Notes under the pieces: model-generated
Database searches by the model: none
Seen by the model: the letters and a program-made list of their open reading frames with translations, nothing else
What the model was told of the DNA's origin: nothing
In this document: one piece after another, positions 49,801 through 60,773 of the stretch
How positions within the stretch are numbered: the stretch's first letter is position 1
How the letters are laid out: each line of letters begins with the position of its first letter
Translations under genes and position numbers: made by a program
Assembly (NCBI GenBank): GCA_947172415.1
Contig: OX359199.1
Coordinates: 2,072,001-2,136,000, forward strand
Direction of reading: 5' to 3'
DNA from: Chondrosia reniformis
Lineage: Eukaryota > Porifera > Demospongiae > Chondrillida > Chondrillidae
DNA: 64,000 bases

Positions 49801-52800
49801 ATCAAAGGAATTTAAGTGAACAGGAAATGATCTTGAAAGAGTCTTGGCACAGTGAATCTAAAAAGGATAGTTCTAAGGTACCGTATCTATTCCTTTAAAA
49901 TAGTTTTCTAGCACACAGTGGGTTCCATATCATACGTACATACGTACGTGTGTTATACCTAAGCAATGTTAAAGCTGCCCTGTACCTACTAAAGTTAATC
50001 TGACTGGATTAATCCAGTAGAGCTGAAAATATTGGCGGGGAATTTATTTTGGTGAATTGGCGATTTTCATACGAGTCACCAAATTATAATCCACCAATAT
50101 TATTGCATCATAGTGACGTATTCCATTGTAACATGGGTAACCACCAAAATGTAAACTGCCAATATTTATATCCATCCAAAATCACCCAATATTCTTCCTG
50201 CTAATATTTCCTGCTATACGATATGTATTTTGTAATGACTTGGTATTGTTCATCAATTCAGTTTAATGATGAAAGGCAATCCCAAGCAGCAGCTGTCAGC
50301 ACCTTAGAAAGAGCTTTGGAACAGGAAAAACAAAGATCGGCTAATCTTGAACAGAGAAATGCTGAAAATATTGAAAATCTGAGAGAGCATTATTCACACG
50401 AGCAGGCCAGGTTGAGTTCAGCATACAATGAAGCAAGGGAAACAAGCCTAAATGCATTAAAGAAAGATCATGAAGAAGAAATCAAAAGCCTTCAGGAGAG
50501 GGTTTTAGAGCTTCAGAACCAAAAGAAACAGGTAGAAGAAGGTTTGTCAGAGGTTAAGATGTCCTTGCTGGCTGAAATATCTGCCTATAAGCAACAGATG
50601 TCTGAAAAGAGTGCAGCCATCTTGTCCCTGGAGAAGGAGAGAACAAAGCAAATGTCTGAGGCCAGAAATGCTCTTGTAGACCTGAAATCTTCTCTTGAAA
50701 GTAGCTATGAGAGGAAGGTTGCAGAACAGAGGGCCCTACATGAAGAACAGTTAAGCCAAATAAAGAGTCAATACCAGGAAAAGCTGGACCTAGAATTGGC
50801 AAAGGCAGAAAAGCTAGCAAGTGAAAGGTTATCTGCTCTGTCAAAGCCACAGGTACATATGTCATTTTAAATATACTATTCTCTACATACATACTGTATG
50901 TGGTTACATTTGTCTACCACTCTGTGTAGGTTGTTAACCACGGTGAAGACTTCTTAGCAACAGTTGATACTCTCTCAAGTACGTATGATTTGTTAGTTGT
51001 TTTATGGTAGAAAGATCGTATAGTCTCTCTGTGTTTATTTGAATCATTAATACTTTGCTATATACCTACGTACCATTTTATAATGAGTAAGCAAGAGAAG
51101 AGATCCTGTGTACGTACGTGTTTAGTGTATTCAAGTATCAAGTTTATTTAAAGTATGTGATATCTAAAAAATGGTGGCCCATGTGATTTATTACTTTAAT
51201 AAGATGGTTCTTAGAGTCTTACATTTGCATACGTATATACATAGCTGTAATAAAAGAACAGCTTGATAATTTCATTCAGCTAGGACAGTTAATTTGAAAC
51301 CTGTTTCTACCACTACTGTGGTATTTTGGCTAAAGACAGCTATACGTGTTTGACCAAAGGATTCCTGCTGTGAATGTATGTAGAATGTCTCCATAGGATA
51401 TACGTAACTACATTGCTTATTGATATGTGTTTATAATTATAAGTCCATTTGTTTAGGGAGTAGTGAGTTTTCTATAGTTGACACTGCACTTCTGAGCAAG
51501 ATTATGGTAAGTTCAACTTTAGACTTTATAGATGTGTAATAATATTTGTGTACTGTATGCTTATCTGTGACCCTGTAGTACAGCCATTATACATATGTAC
51601 ATACGTACATCACTCTATTATTATGTAACTCTGGATGTACCACCCATATGTGACTTCTGTGGAGTGTTATGAGATTTGAAGGACAAGGGGAGACTCTGGT
51701 TTTCATTGAGTGGATTTCAGTTCTGCATAGCACTCCTCAGGAGACGTGTGTGCTAGTGTACTCAAGAGTTGCGTAGAGAATGATATTAATTGCTGTATAA
51801 TCAGGTTTGATCTTAAAGATCCCATATCTTTGCAATGTATTATGTAGATCCTTTGAAATGTTAACAAACAACTGACATCGACAAATGAAACATGTCTTAC
51901 ATATTTCTTCTGTAACTATTTTAGGATTTGGCCTCAGTTCTAAGAAGTGATGCTGCACATGTCAAGGGGCTATGCAAATTTGATGATAGGTATACATAAT
52001 ACAACACACTACCCAGATATGTACGGCACACTACCCAGATATGTACGGCACACTACCCAGATATGTATGGCACACTACCCAGATATGTACGGCACACTAC
52101 CCAGATATGTATGGCACACTACCCAGATATGTATGGCACACTACCCAGATATGCACGGCACACTACCCAGATATGTACGGCACACTACCCAGATATGTAC
52201 GGCACACTACCCAGATATGTACGGCACACTACCCAGATATGTACGGCACACTACCCAGATATGCACGGCACACTACCCAGATATGTACGGCACACTACCC
52301 AGATATGTACGGCACACTACCCAGATATGCACGGCACACTACCCAGATATGTACGGTACACTACCCAGATATGTACGGTACACTACCCAGATATGTACGG
52401 TACACTACCCAGATATGTACAGTACACTACCCAGATATGTACAGTACACTACCCAGATATGTACGGCACACTACCCAGATATGTACAGTACACTACCCAG
52501 ATATGTACGGCACACTACCCAGATATGTACAGTACACTACCCAGATATGTACGGCACACTACCCAGATATGCACGGCACACTACCCAGATATGTACAGTA
52601 CACTACCCAGATATGCACGGCACACTACCCAGATATGTACAGTACACTACCCAGATATGTACAGTACACTACCCAGATATGTACAGTACACTACCCAGAT
52701 ATGTATGGTACACTACCCAGATATGTACGGCACGCTACCCAGATATGTACAGCACACTACCCAGATATGTATGGCACACTACCCAGATATGTACGGCACA

Positions 52801-55800
52801 CTACCCAGATATGTACGGCACACTACCCAGATATGTATGGCACACTACCCAGATATGTACGGCACACTATGTTTTTATGTTCGCAAGTAATTGTTCTGTG
52901 ATATACGTACGTACGTATGTACCCAGTAACTGGCATATGGAATTTAGACATGCAAAACTATATTTGTTTCTGTTATTTTGATGAATAAATGTGAAGTTTA
53001 AGAAAAATATACTCTATTGAACAGAATGAAATCTCAGCAATCTAGCAGGGATGATTCAGTTCAAGCTGCCTCTCTAATTACAGCCCTCCAAAGATTGGAG
53101 GATATACTTGGACAATTTCACAGGGATGAACCAGTTAGTTGAATAGTTATCTATTTCACCATGCACTTACGTACCTACTAAGGTAAAACAACCTACCATA
53201 TTTGTCCCAATAGAAGTCAAGACCTCTATTTGAGCCCGGGCTCTATACAGTCAAATATAGTATAAACTAGCTGTTTTTCCTTAATCCATTAAGTAGTCTG
53301 ATAACTAACAGTTTGTGTGATCATCATTTCAATACTGTTTTCCTGCATACTGTAATTGAGAACTGTGTCCTAACTTCTCTCTGTAGGAACAGTTCAGTCA
53401 AACGAGTAGTAGAGATGACCTCTTATCTGCAATTGAGAAGGTACGTATGGCTGTTATGTTCACATCTGAACATACGTACGAACATGTGTGTATGTATGTA
53501 TAGTATACGAACATGTGTATATGTATGTATAGTATACGTACATGTGTTAAATTTAATCAAAGAGGACCATCTGCCAGTGCAAAACCACAAGAACTGGTCT
53601 TGGCATAGTCTAATCCCTAGCTCCTATATCTCATTGTTAAGTGGTCTTACATCTCTGAGTAATGATAAGATGGGCTAGGGGCTAGACCAGGTCAAGACCA
53701 GGTCAAGACCAGTTCTTGAGATTTTCCAAGCCTTCTTTCAATAGCAAGTTGCTAACTATGTCTGGGCGTTATTTAGTGGATAGGCAATCAATATTAAGAG
53801 AAGGCTTATAAACATTCTACTACATCTTGAATTAACAAAAATCCAGTGACCAGTCCACTTGAGGTTGACTGACCCTTCCTCTGTTGAAAGTACTGTTTGT
53901 AGATATGGAAGATCTTACAATACTTACCACACTAAAGTCAGGTGTATTATTTTGTATAAACTGCACCATTAATGTGTCATTTTCTATTCTCCATTAGCTC
54001 TTAATAGCAGAGCATGATACATTATCACAAGCTGCTACTAACATTAAGAAGGAATCGCCACTTAAAACAGAGCCTTTGACATTGCAGGTATGCCTACTTG
54101 TTGATTACATATGTGTAGTCTATTGGAATGTGGAATATTGAACAGGAGTAGTCACTGACTTAGTGACATAGGAATATGGAAATTTCCGAAAATCTGGGAC
54201 TTTAAGATCTGATGCCAATCTTAAAGCTTTGATATCCTCATCATTTGAGTCATAGGAAAAATGACTCAATACTTAGTAATATTTCTAATTTGCCAGGATA
54301 AGATGAGATCAAGTGGTCAATGGTTACCAATCATTACATCTTTTAACATTATGGTGTTGTTAAAAGTATTGTTCCATAAAAAGATTATTGTGTATATGGA
54401 AGGTCATTGTTTATTATTTTAATTGTTGTTACCAATTGTTAGGTTTAGATGTATTACAGTGAAACCTGTCTAATGTGCCTTCTGAGTTAGGGCCAGCCTA
54501 GTCTGGAATCCAGCCCCTATTTAGAAGGCCTTAGGTGCTGCCCATTTTAGATTGGACTTTTTAAGAGCTGGCTGTAATAGCTGACTGCTATATTCAGGTG
54601 ACCACTTACCTACACAGTTTTACTGTACATTGATTTGTATAAATAGCCAGCCATTGTATCAAATTAGCCTCTTATACTTTCATGTTTTAGAAACCCCTAT
54701 AGTACACTTTTACTTGTTGTCTCTTGTCTCATTCTCACATGAGACCCTTCATATCTGCTTATTAGGGGCTATCCAGTCTTATTTTCATAAGGGTCATCCT
54801 TAGCCAATTGAAGGTTGTATTTGTGGAAAATGGTGCTTAACATGGTCTCAACATGTTTGCATTGCAGTTCTGTTATTCTATGATTACATACGTATGTTTG
54901 TGTTCTTAGTTCAAGGAGGAATTGGAAAGGCTGAGAATGGTACACAAAGCTGACAGAGATAACCATTTGAATGAAATCAAGAGGCTTCGAGATTTGTTAG
55001 ATAGCCTGCGCTCTGAATACATGCAAAAGGTGAGAGTGTGCACTGTGCAAAGTGATGAGAAACACAATTTCCTACATATACATCACAAGAGCCAATGTAC
55101 GTATACAAACGTATATGAGGGGCTGTGGAAAGTACAATTTTTTTACTTAAGAAAATCCTTTAGAGCATGTACTTTTTGTATGTTGGTACTGTACATGTGT
55201 ATTTAATTTTGTTGTGTATGTTTAGGTTAATGCAATAAGTAGTCAGATCATGTAGCATATACCTATACCAATCAAAGGAATGGGGGTTGATCAATCTAGT
55301 CATTAAGCTGTCCACAGTTGGTAGAATAGAAGGGGTTATAAGTTTACCAGCTTATCTGCCTTATCATAGAGTACGGTAGTACTCTATAGTAGGGATGGCC
55401 AGAAAAAAAGATGGCCGCCCTATGTAATGTATGGTGTCACTTGCACAGTGAAATCAACTGTATCACTCATTGTGACTGTAGCACTCATTGTGAAGGAGGG
55501 CTGGAATTGTATTATAAGTTTACCAGCTTATCTACCTTATTATTATTATGGTTATTCCTAATTAGGTGTAAATGTGTCTAATAATGATAGGCCACAATAG
55601 GGAACTTGAAGGGAGGTGAACTTTAGGAGGTGCTTATTGAGTTTAACACAATTTCTATGACCTCCTTGAGAGAGGGGTATTTCCTGGAAGGTAAACTAAT
55701 TAAAATTATTCATTATTGAACAGGTTTCAGCGTCTGTTAATTTCTGAGAAGAAGCCATAACTACATCTCAATATCAGCAAAATCACTTACAACAGCTCAA

Positions 55801-58800
55801 TGAACTATTGAGGTGTACAGTACAATAATAAGGGGCAGACAAGCCTGGTATAGTTATTAATACAACCCTTCTATTTTACTGACTCTTGACAACAGGCTAA
55901 TGACTTGATTGATCACTGCCAAGAGTACCTATCTCAACAAAAGATTGTTTTGGGGGCTTGACTACTAGTCCATCTAAAACTATATCACATTGCTATTGCT
56001 GCTTAAGTGTTAAACCAGAAATGTCTATATACAAATACATATACTTTTAATCACTCTTCTGTGTAAAGACTCTGTCCTCAATCATAGACTCTATATACTA
56101 GGTAGGTAGGTAGTGTAGACCAGAGTGTGCATATTAACTTACTGTGAGGGTGTTGTTTGGGTAGTACAGTACTTTTTAGATCAGTTGTCCAGACCAGATG
56201 TTGCAATCCATAATGGTAAATGATTATCACTGCATGGTGATGTCATTCTAGTGGGAAAGTTTCTTCAAATGGTATTCCCAGTGCTAACCAATTACTGGTC
56301 TGGACAACTGACCCCAAAAGTGCTGTATATAGATTTACTGTAACAAATCCACCTCTGTTACTGTACAAAAGAATGTTGAAACTAATATACGTATGTATGT
56401 ACATACGCAGGTCAAGGAACTGAATTCACAGCTTCTACAAATGTCCCAGCACATGGGTGAATCTCCCACAGGTCTGTGTTCATGACAGTGTTTGGTTGGG
56501 AAGTGTAAGTATGTAAGCATTAAAAATGTCTGTTCATACATGTAGCAAACACTCTAAAGCAAGAAAGAGAAAATTTGTTAAAGGAACTGAAAGGAATTCG
56601 GTGAGTCAATATTTACGTACATCATTTTTATTTACCTATGTACATACGTATATATGTACATATTGCATAATATTTTATATTGTGTAATATTGTTGAACAG
56701 TGGTATGTTAAAACAAAGGGAAACTGAAGCAGATCAGTTGACAAAGTTGAAAAATCAAGAAGTGAGGCAATGCTTTGTTCACATGTCTACATGTGTCATA
56801 AGTTGTTTGTTCAGTTATATATGTACTATGTATACTTTATATTTAATTTCACTCAATGAGGCTATTATGTACAATAATTGACAGGTACTTGATTTGTTTA
56901 TTTAGATAAAGAATTTAAAGGCCAAATTAGGTGAAGAAGCTGGTTCTCTCTCTAGGTTGTCATCAACACGTGAGTGTGTACATGCTACAGTAGTTTATAT
57001 GAGTACAGTATTAGTTGGCATAGCAGTGACTAAGAAAGCAACATTTGAAAAATAAGGCTATGATCAGTAATGTACATAATTGACTCAATGATGACAAAAT
57101 TTCTTGTGTGGCTAATAGGAATAGAGTAACCCCCTATCAGTCTGCCAATCAGATCAAATACTCCCTTTGTGTGTCGTTGTGTGTATAGTTCAATAGAAGG
57201 CATCTCCTCCTATTACATATCACCTGTTGCAATTGTACACAGTAAATTGTAAACTGGAATCAGTGAAACACTTCATCCTGAGATTAAAATTAAAACTGAC
57301 AAGTTAGAACCAGCAAGTATAGTTTGAGTTTGGCACCCAAGGAGTTTTTAACTCAACAGACTTGTAAAACCAATCTTAGATATAGCTTTTAAGTTTGACA
57401 AGTTTTTTTATTGAGACCACTATAGACTTCAAGGACAAGGGATATTAGCTGCTATCCCAAAAGGTCCTAGGGAGAACCCTGGTCATTATGTATATGTACA
57501 TAATATGTTTACGTCATTATTTTTTAGTACATGAGCTGCAGGAAGAAAGAGATCAGTTGATAAAGGAGATGCAAATTCTTCAGTGAGTGTGAATGTTTAG
57601 CATTCAACCTTTACATTAGGAAATCTTACTAATTGTTGTATATTTATATTCTATTAGGAACACAATGGCTAAAGAAAAGGAGCTGTGTGTACAGAAGCTT
57701 GCAGCAGCTGAAAATGAGGTATCTGAAACCTTTCCTTAGTATTGTGGTGACCCTGTGTAAAACTAAATGGGAGTGTCTTGGTTAACCCCATAGCTAAAGA
57801 CCCTCTGCTGACCTGGCAGCCATCCATGTGATTTGGGTGACCACATGTTTACATCTATCTACGTATGTATGTAAGTACATACTTTGAAGTAAATGGCTTA
57901 TAGGGAACTAAACCTAGTGAGAGCTTTGGATGAGGATACAAGAGTTTTCTCCTTCTCCTTCTCTTCTTCTACACCGGACCAGATGGTTGTTTCTGGATAT
58001 TCCATTCTTGTTATATCACACAATTAATGTGTGTATCTGCTTCCAGCCTAAGGATGTGATATTTGGTATCTGTCATCAGCTCATCCATGAGAATAAATAT
58101 TAGGCAAAATTACTCTTGTAATATTATATGTAGTTATTGATTATTAAGTAATTAACAATTTAGTTTATAGTTTTAATTGCAATGTTCCTTTTCTTTACCT
58201 TGTTATATATAAGACTCAGGGACTTACTGTTAAGTTGCAGGAAGCATCCTGTGGCAGTGCTGAACTGCAGCGCTATTATTCAGAAAAAGGTAAGTATCAC
58301 TGGTATATATGTATGTACCACTAGATATGTATCCTTCATGCACGTATCATTCACCATTTACATATAATGGTACATGCATGTGGATATAGCTCTTAGTTTG
58401 GAACAAGAAAGAGATCAGTTGGCACAAGAAATTGAGCAACTTCAGTAAGTAGACTTTACCAGTCCTTGTTTGTTATATAACCAAAACAGATTTACAGTAC
58501 TTTTCTTAGTCATCCAGATTCAGTTTCATGTTGACAATGTACGTATTTTCAGAAATACTAAAAGCCTTTTTATTTTCATAATTTTAGTCTTTTTTGTCCT
58601 TTGATACTTGTCCTATGATAAATTAACAGATCCTACCATAAGTTAAAAGACCATAAGTTAACAGATATGCATGCACTTTCCAGCTGTGGGAAATTTGGTT
58701 CCTCCTATTTCAGAGGCTTCTATGATTACATTTTATGCTGTTTGTGATTTTCCAGTTAACCATTAGTTGTCCCTTATAATTTATATTATGTCTGACCAAC

Positions 58801-59486
58801 CAAGTAATACAAGCAGTAAGCCAGAAAGAGTAAAATGACACAGACAGCTGTAACTCAATGGCTAAAACCATTGGCCTTGGGCTGCATCCATACCTCACCT
58901 AGTGTATGTGTGTATTGATTCACTGTGTAATATTGTCTAGTGCAAATCTGACGCAAGAGAAGGACACTTCTTTGAAAGTTTTACAAGCAAAGGAAAAAGA
59001 GGTTTGTACTGTTTAAATCACTTTTGAAGTTTTGTTGTATTGCCATTAGTGATGGTGTGCTTGTAAGCAAAGATTATATGTATGGGAGTATGTATATATA
59101 AAAAAGGTACGTACATGTACGTAAGTAACATATGTTTTAAAATTACTTTTGTTTGTACTTTTTGTGTATAGGCCTTGAAATCCCATAAATTGTACAAACA
59201 TGCTGAAAATCAAAGGAGAGCTTTGGTATTCCAAAAGACGTATTTAACCCAGCAAGTTAACTCCTTCTTCTACACTCAGCAAGCAGCTTTAAATATTCTT
59301 CAGGAGATGGGAGAGGTAAATGTAGCAGCTCTTCATTCTATAAAGCCTATTGATTCTCCTAAACAGAAATTCAGAGCTTCAGTATGGACTGTAATTGGTG
59401 CTTTGAGAATTTTAAAGCTCTGGAAAAGACGTAAACTAACAATTCGTCATTCTGAAGCTTGGGAAGGCATACATGAACTAAAATAG
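37894..59486 (+). CDS. AKAP9: AKAP9/pericentrin-like centrosomal coiled-coil protein
   Basis: About 2,458 residues from 30 exons that all join in phase: 37894-37941, 38057-38203, 39960-40064, 41629-43941, 44674-45294, 45701-46354, 46466-46611, 46838-47009, 48039-48197, 48534-48557, 48632-49108, 49359-49877, 50262-50852, 50930-50978, 51457-51506, 51925-51989, 53025-53133, 53387-53440, 53998-54087, 54910-55029, 56411-56471, 56546-56600, 56701-56761, 56906-56969, 57528-57582, 57658-57718, 58214-58289, 58390-58444, 58941-59001, 59172-59486. The N-terminus DEWVDKVEAGKKALLEYQ resembles human AKAP9. Most of the rest is heptad-rich coiled coil. The last exon has a PACT-like centrosome-targeting domain (RALVFQKTYLTQQVNSFF; KFRASVWTVIGALRILKLW). 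It probably scaffolds microtubule nucleation at centrosome or Golgi. Exons 48039-48197 and 48534-48557 are the least certain. PKA-anchoring ability cannot be judged. Confidence 0.88.
38960..39110 (-). repeat. Partial copy of dispersed repeat family D
   Basis: Minus-strand phrases 'tttagttcccctataggctc' and 'catatagcatgtaggaaaat' place it in the family. It lies in AKAP9-like intron 2. Confidence 0.55.
39708..39815 (+). repeat. Partial copy of dispersed repeat family D
   Basis: 'ctcacaagacttagttccct' then 'gtagcatgttgaaaaatgat'. This is the right half of the family only. Confidence 0.55.
40963..41128. mobile_element. Short foldback with 'atcaggaattgaat' ends, AKAP9-like intron 3
   Basis: 'tatatcaggaattgaatgcg' at the left pairs with 'cggattcaattcctgatgta' at the right. 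The interior also has 'gcgtgtatc..gatgcg' style symmetry. It is flanked by dense TACGTA repeats. Confidence 0.5.
45770..46020 (+). repeat. Duplicated coiled-coil coding block, copy 1
   Basis: Within the AKAP9-like exon 45701-46354. It encodes QVASLQHQLAQAQETLEKEV through LLEVNKEKIKADESLLHLKN. Near-identical DNA occurs in exons 48632-49108 and 49359-49877. Confidence 0.9.
47087..47496. mobile_element. Large foldback element with ~150-bp arms, AKAP9-like intron 8
   Basis: It begins 'tgataagtaaaatattcact' and ends 'agtgaatattttacttatca'. The arms continue through 'gtaatatttttcc', 'gaccgaagtctaatcttggc' and 'cagtgatc..ctcccagtca' with few mismatches. There is no open frame. A degenerate one-armed relative is at 4918-5072. 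Confidence 0.9.
48725..49100 (+). repeat. Duplicated coiled-coil coding block, copy 2
   Basis: Within exon 48632-49108. It shares LAQAQETLEKEVTAQLSQQE with copies 1 and 3, and the downstream VDEYKRQLDEKDKAMKRA with copy 3 only, so copies 2 and 3 are the more recent pair over that part. Confidence 0.9.
49195..49300 (+). repeat. Partial copy of dispersed repeat family D
   Basis: 'tgtatcctcatccaaagctc' then 'actaggtttagttccctata', matching 22600-22640. It lies in the intron between exons 48632-49108 and 49359-49877. Confidence 0.55.
49435..49820 (+). repeat. Duplicated coiled-coil coding block, copy 3
   Basis: Within exon 49359-49877. The first 250 bases match copy 1 almost base for base (for example 'caacatcagctggcacaggc'), while the rest follows copy 2. 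Confidence 0.9.
50016..50222. mobile_element. Foldback MITE, family A copy 2
   Basis: 'agctgaaaatattggcgggg' at the left and 'ctgctaatatttcctgctat' at the right are imperfect inverted repeats. The order of internal phrases matches 1165-1369. It ends about 40 bases before the 3' splice site of exon 50262-50852. Confidence 0.6.
52005..52870. repeat. 22-bp minisatellite, about 39 copies, AKAP9-like intron
   Basis: The unit is CACTACCCAGATATGTACGG plus CA, with GTATGG, GCACGG, GTACAG and GGTA variants. It occupies most of the 51990-53024 intron. Because 22 is not divisible by three, three frames cycle and stay open, producing spurious 275-344-codon frames. Confidence 0.95.
53570..53725. mobile_element. 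Foldback element, AKAP9-like intron
   Basis: 'caagaactggtcttggcata' on the left pairs with 'caagaccagttcttgag' on the right, with 'ccctagctcc' against 'ggggctag'. The right arm contains a 'gaccaggtcaa' duplication. Confidence 0.65.
54457..54625. mobile_element. TA-flanked MITE, AKAP9-like intron
   Basis: The left end CAGTGAAACCTGTCTAATG and right end 'cacagttttactg' are inverted, with TA on both sides. It is a pogo/Tigger-like non-autonomous element. A similar end ('aatagaggttttactgta') is at 30396-30419. Confidence 0.6.
56165..56327. mobile_element. Foldback element, AKAP9-like intron
   Basis: 'tactttttagatcagttgtc' plus 'cagaccag' at the left pairs with 'ctggtctggacaactgaccc' plus 'caaaagtgct' at the right. 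It lies about 80 bases before exon 56411-56471. Confidence 0.7.
57885..58010 (-). repeat. Partial copy of dispersed repeat family D
   Basis: The minus strand reads 'gaaacaaccatctggtccgg', 'agaagaagagaaggagaagg' and 'tcctcatccaaagctctcac', as in 20785-20870. Confidence 0.55.
58845..58915 (+). mobile_element. tRNA-like SINE head fragment
   Basis: 'agctgtaactcaatggctaa' resembles a diverged tRNA A box, and 'gggctgcatccatacc' sits where a B box might be. It is probably a decayed SINE in an AKAP9-like intron. Confidence 0.3.
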
Positions 59487-59770
59487 CAAACTTTAAAGTG
59501 TTAATCTCATGCATCTTTTAATGTATTCTATGTAGGTGTAGCTTTTATTACTATATACGTATACTAAAAAGATGACATATTCATTCTCTCTTCGAATGCA
59601 TGCATATATATTGTTCAGTTTTAGAATTAATTGAAACACTTATATAAAAGGGCAACTTATAATGTGCACATATATATAATGAACTAAACGCCACAAGGTA
59701 TATGGACAATTATTATTATTATAGCCAAAAAGTTTGAAAATGAAAGCTGAATAGATTGTATTGTATAAAT

Positions 59771-60013
59771 AGAGAATAATAAAAAATTTCTACAAAAATA
59801 GTAGAAGATGTAGGGATGGCACAAAAAGCATAGAAACAAGAAAGGGATGTTACACAGTGAAGAATTATTTATGCATGAATCATACAACACCCTTGCTTGT
59901 AGGATTCATGCATAAATAATTCTTCACTGTGTAACATCCCTTTCTTGTTTCTATGCTTTTTGTGCCATCCCTACATCTTCTACTATTTTTGTAGAAATTT
60001 TTTATTATTCTCT
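59771..60013. repeat. Perfect palindrome, 111-bp arms and 21-base loop
   Basis: Bases 59771-59881 are the exact reverse complement of 59903-60013; I compared them base by base. The arms contain 'gtagggatggcac', a phrase shared with transposon ends at 55390 and 60505. It lies 285 bases after the AKAP9-like stop, so it may be in the 3' untranslated region. Confidence 0.95.
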
Positions 60014-60059
60014 AGTTTCTGTACTTTTTATGGAGCATAAGCTAGGAATTATATAATAG

Positions 60060-60480
60060 ACCATTTTGGTTTCGCAATCTTCGACTGAATATGACGTCAT
60101 TAAAATGGCGAATTTATTGAATTAATTGACTCTTGGGCCACGAAAACCGTCATGTTCAATAATAACGTTATCGCTCTCGCTTCTACAAAAGAATACAGCG
60201 CGGAAAATTTGGAGTATTTTCGCTTCAGAAGTATCCCGAAAACTTACTTCCTTGTTTAGTTACAGCGGGCGAAGAAGATGAAGAAGATGAAGAAGAAGAT
60301 GAAGAAGAAAACGAAAATGGGAGATTTCAAAGTTCGTTCGTTTGCCAACGATACACGGTCGCTTGCCTTCAAGGTCAATTTATAGCATGTTTATTCTATA
60401 TTCAACTCTACATAGTCTCGTTTTGGCGATTTTCAGCCTAATTCGGAATTTCGCTCCTATACCAATGTATGGGGAAAACG
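60060..60480. promoter_or_regulatory. CpG-rich promoter-like patch with CRE and YY1-like motifs
   Basis: It contains TGACGTCA at 60092-60099 (perfect CREB/ATF palindrome) followed by AAAATGGCG, and many CpGs outside TACGTA ('ttatcgctctcgcttc', 'acagcgcgg'), unlike the flanks. It precedes the gene at 60774. It could instead be the interior of a mobile element whose end is at 60482-60535. Confidence 0.4.
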
Positions 60481-60773
60481 AAACAACCCGTACCATCCCT
60501 ACATAGAGAGTACTACCGTACTCTCTGATAACGATTGAAAAGCTTCGTTAACTAAAGCTTCCGGAACGCCACCATTTGTAAAACGATGTATTGACTAATA
60601 AATTAAGTGTTGTAATATAGTTGCGTATCGACGTATAAATTAAGTGTTCTAATAGTTGCGTATCAACCCGTATATATCTTTCCGTAACATGAAGCCATAC
60701 AAGGTACATAATTGGTAATAAAAGGGGCTGCCCCTAAAAATTGAGTCAATATGTGGACTGGATAGAAACCAAG

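Larger units (their letters stand above)
56411..59001 (+). repeat. Three tandem copies of a three-exon coding module
   Basis: Nine consecutive AKAP9-like exons have lengths 61-55-61, 64-55-61 and 76-55-61 with the same phase pattern. The middle exons encode LKQERENLLKELKGIR, LQEERDQLIKEMQILQ and LEQERDQLAQEIEQL, clearly alignable; the third exons are weaker (QRETEADQL, KEKELCVQKL, QEKDTSLKVL). Confidence 0.8.
59487..60773. other. Intergenic AKAP9-like to pannexin/LRRC8-like gene
   Basis: Holds the AKAP9-like 3' flank, the perfect palindrome (59771-60013), a transposon end (60482-60535: 'agagtactaccgtactctct' next to 'accatccctacat', also present inverted at 55365-55405), a GAA/GAT trinucleotide tract near 60270-60310 and a ~40-base direct duplication ('ataaattaagtgtt', 60597-60665). 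Confidence 0.55.

Noticed and set aside
42660-50892. Leucine/serine-rich minus-strand frames opposite the AKAP9-like exons
   Set aside because: They are antisense shadows of coiled-coil codons (Glu/Gln/Lys-rich reads as Leu/Phe/Ser on the other strand).
51947-52981. Three overlapping 275-344-codon frames with TTQIC/HYPDM repeats
   Set aside because: The 22-bp intronic minisatellite is open in all three forward frames; the flanking AKAP9-like exons splice in phase around it.
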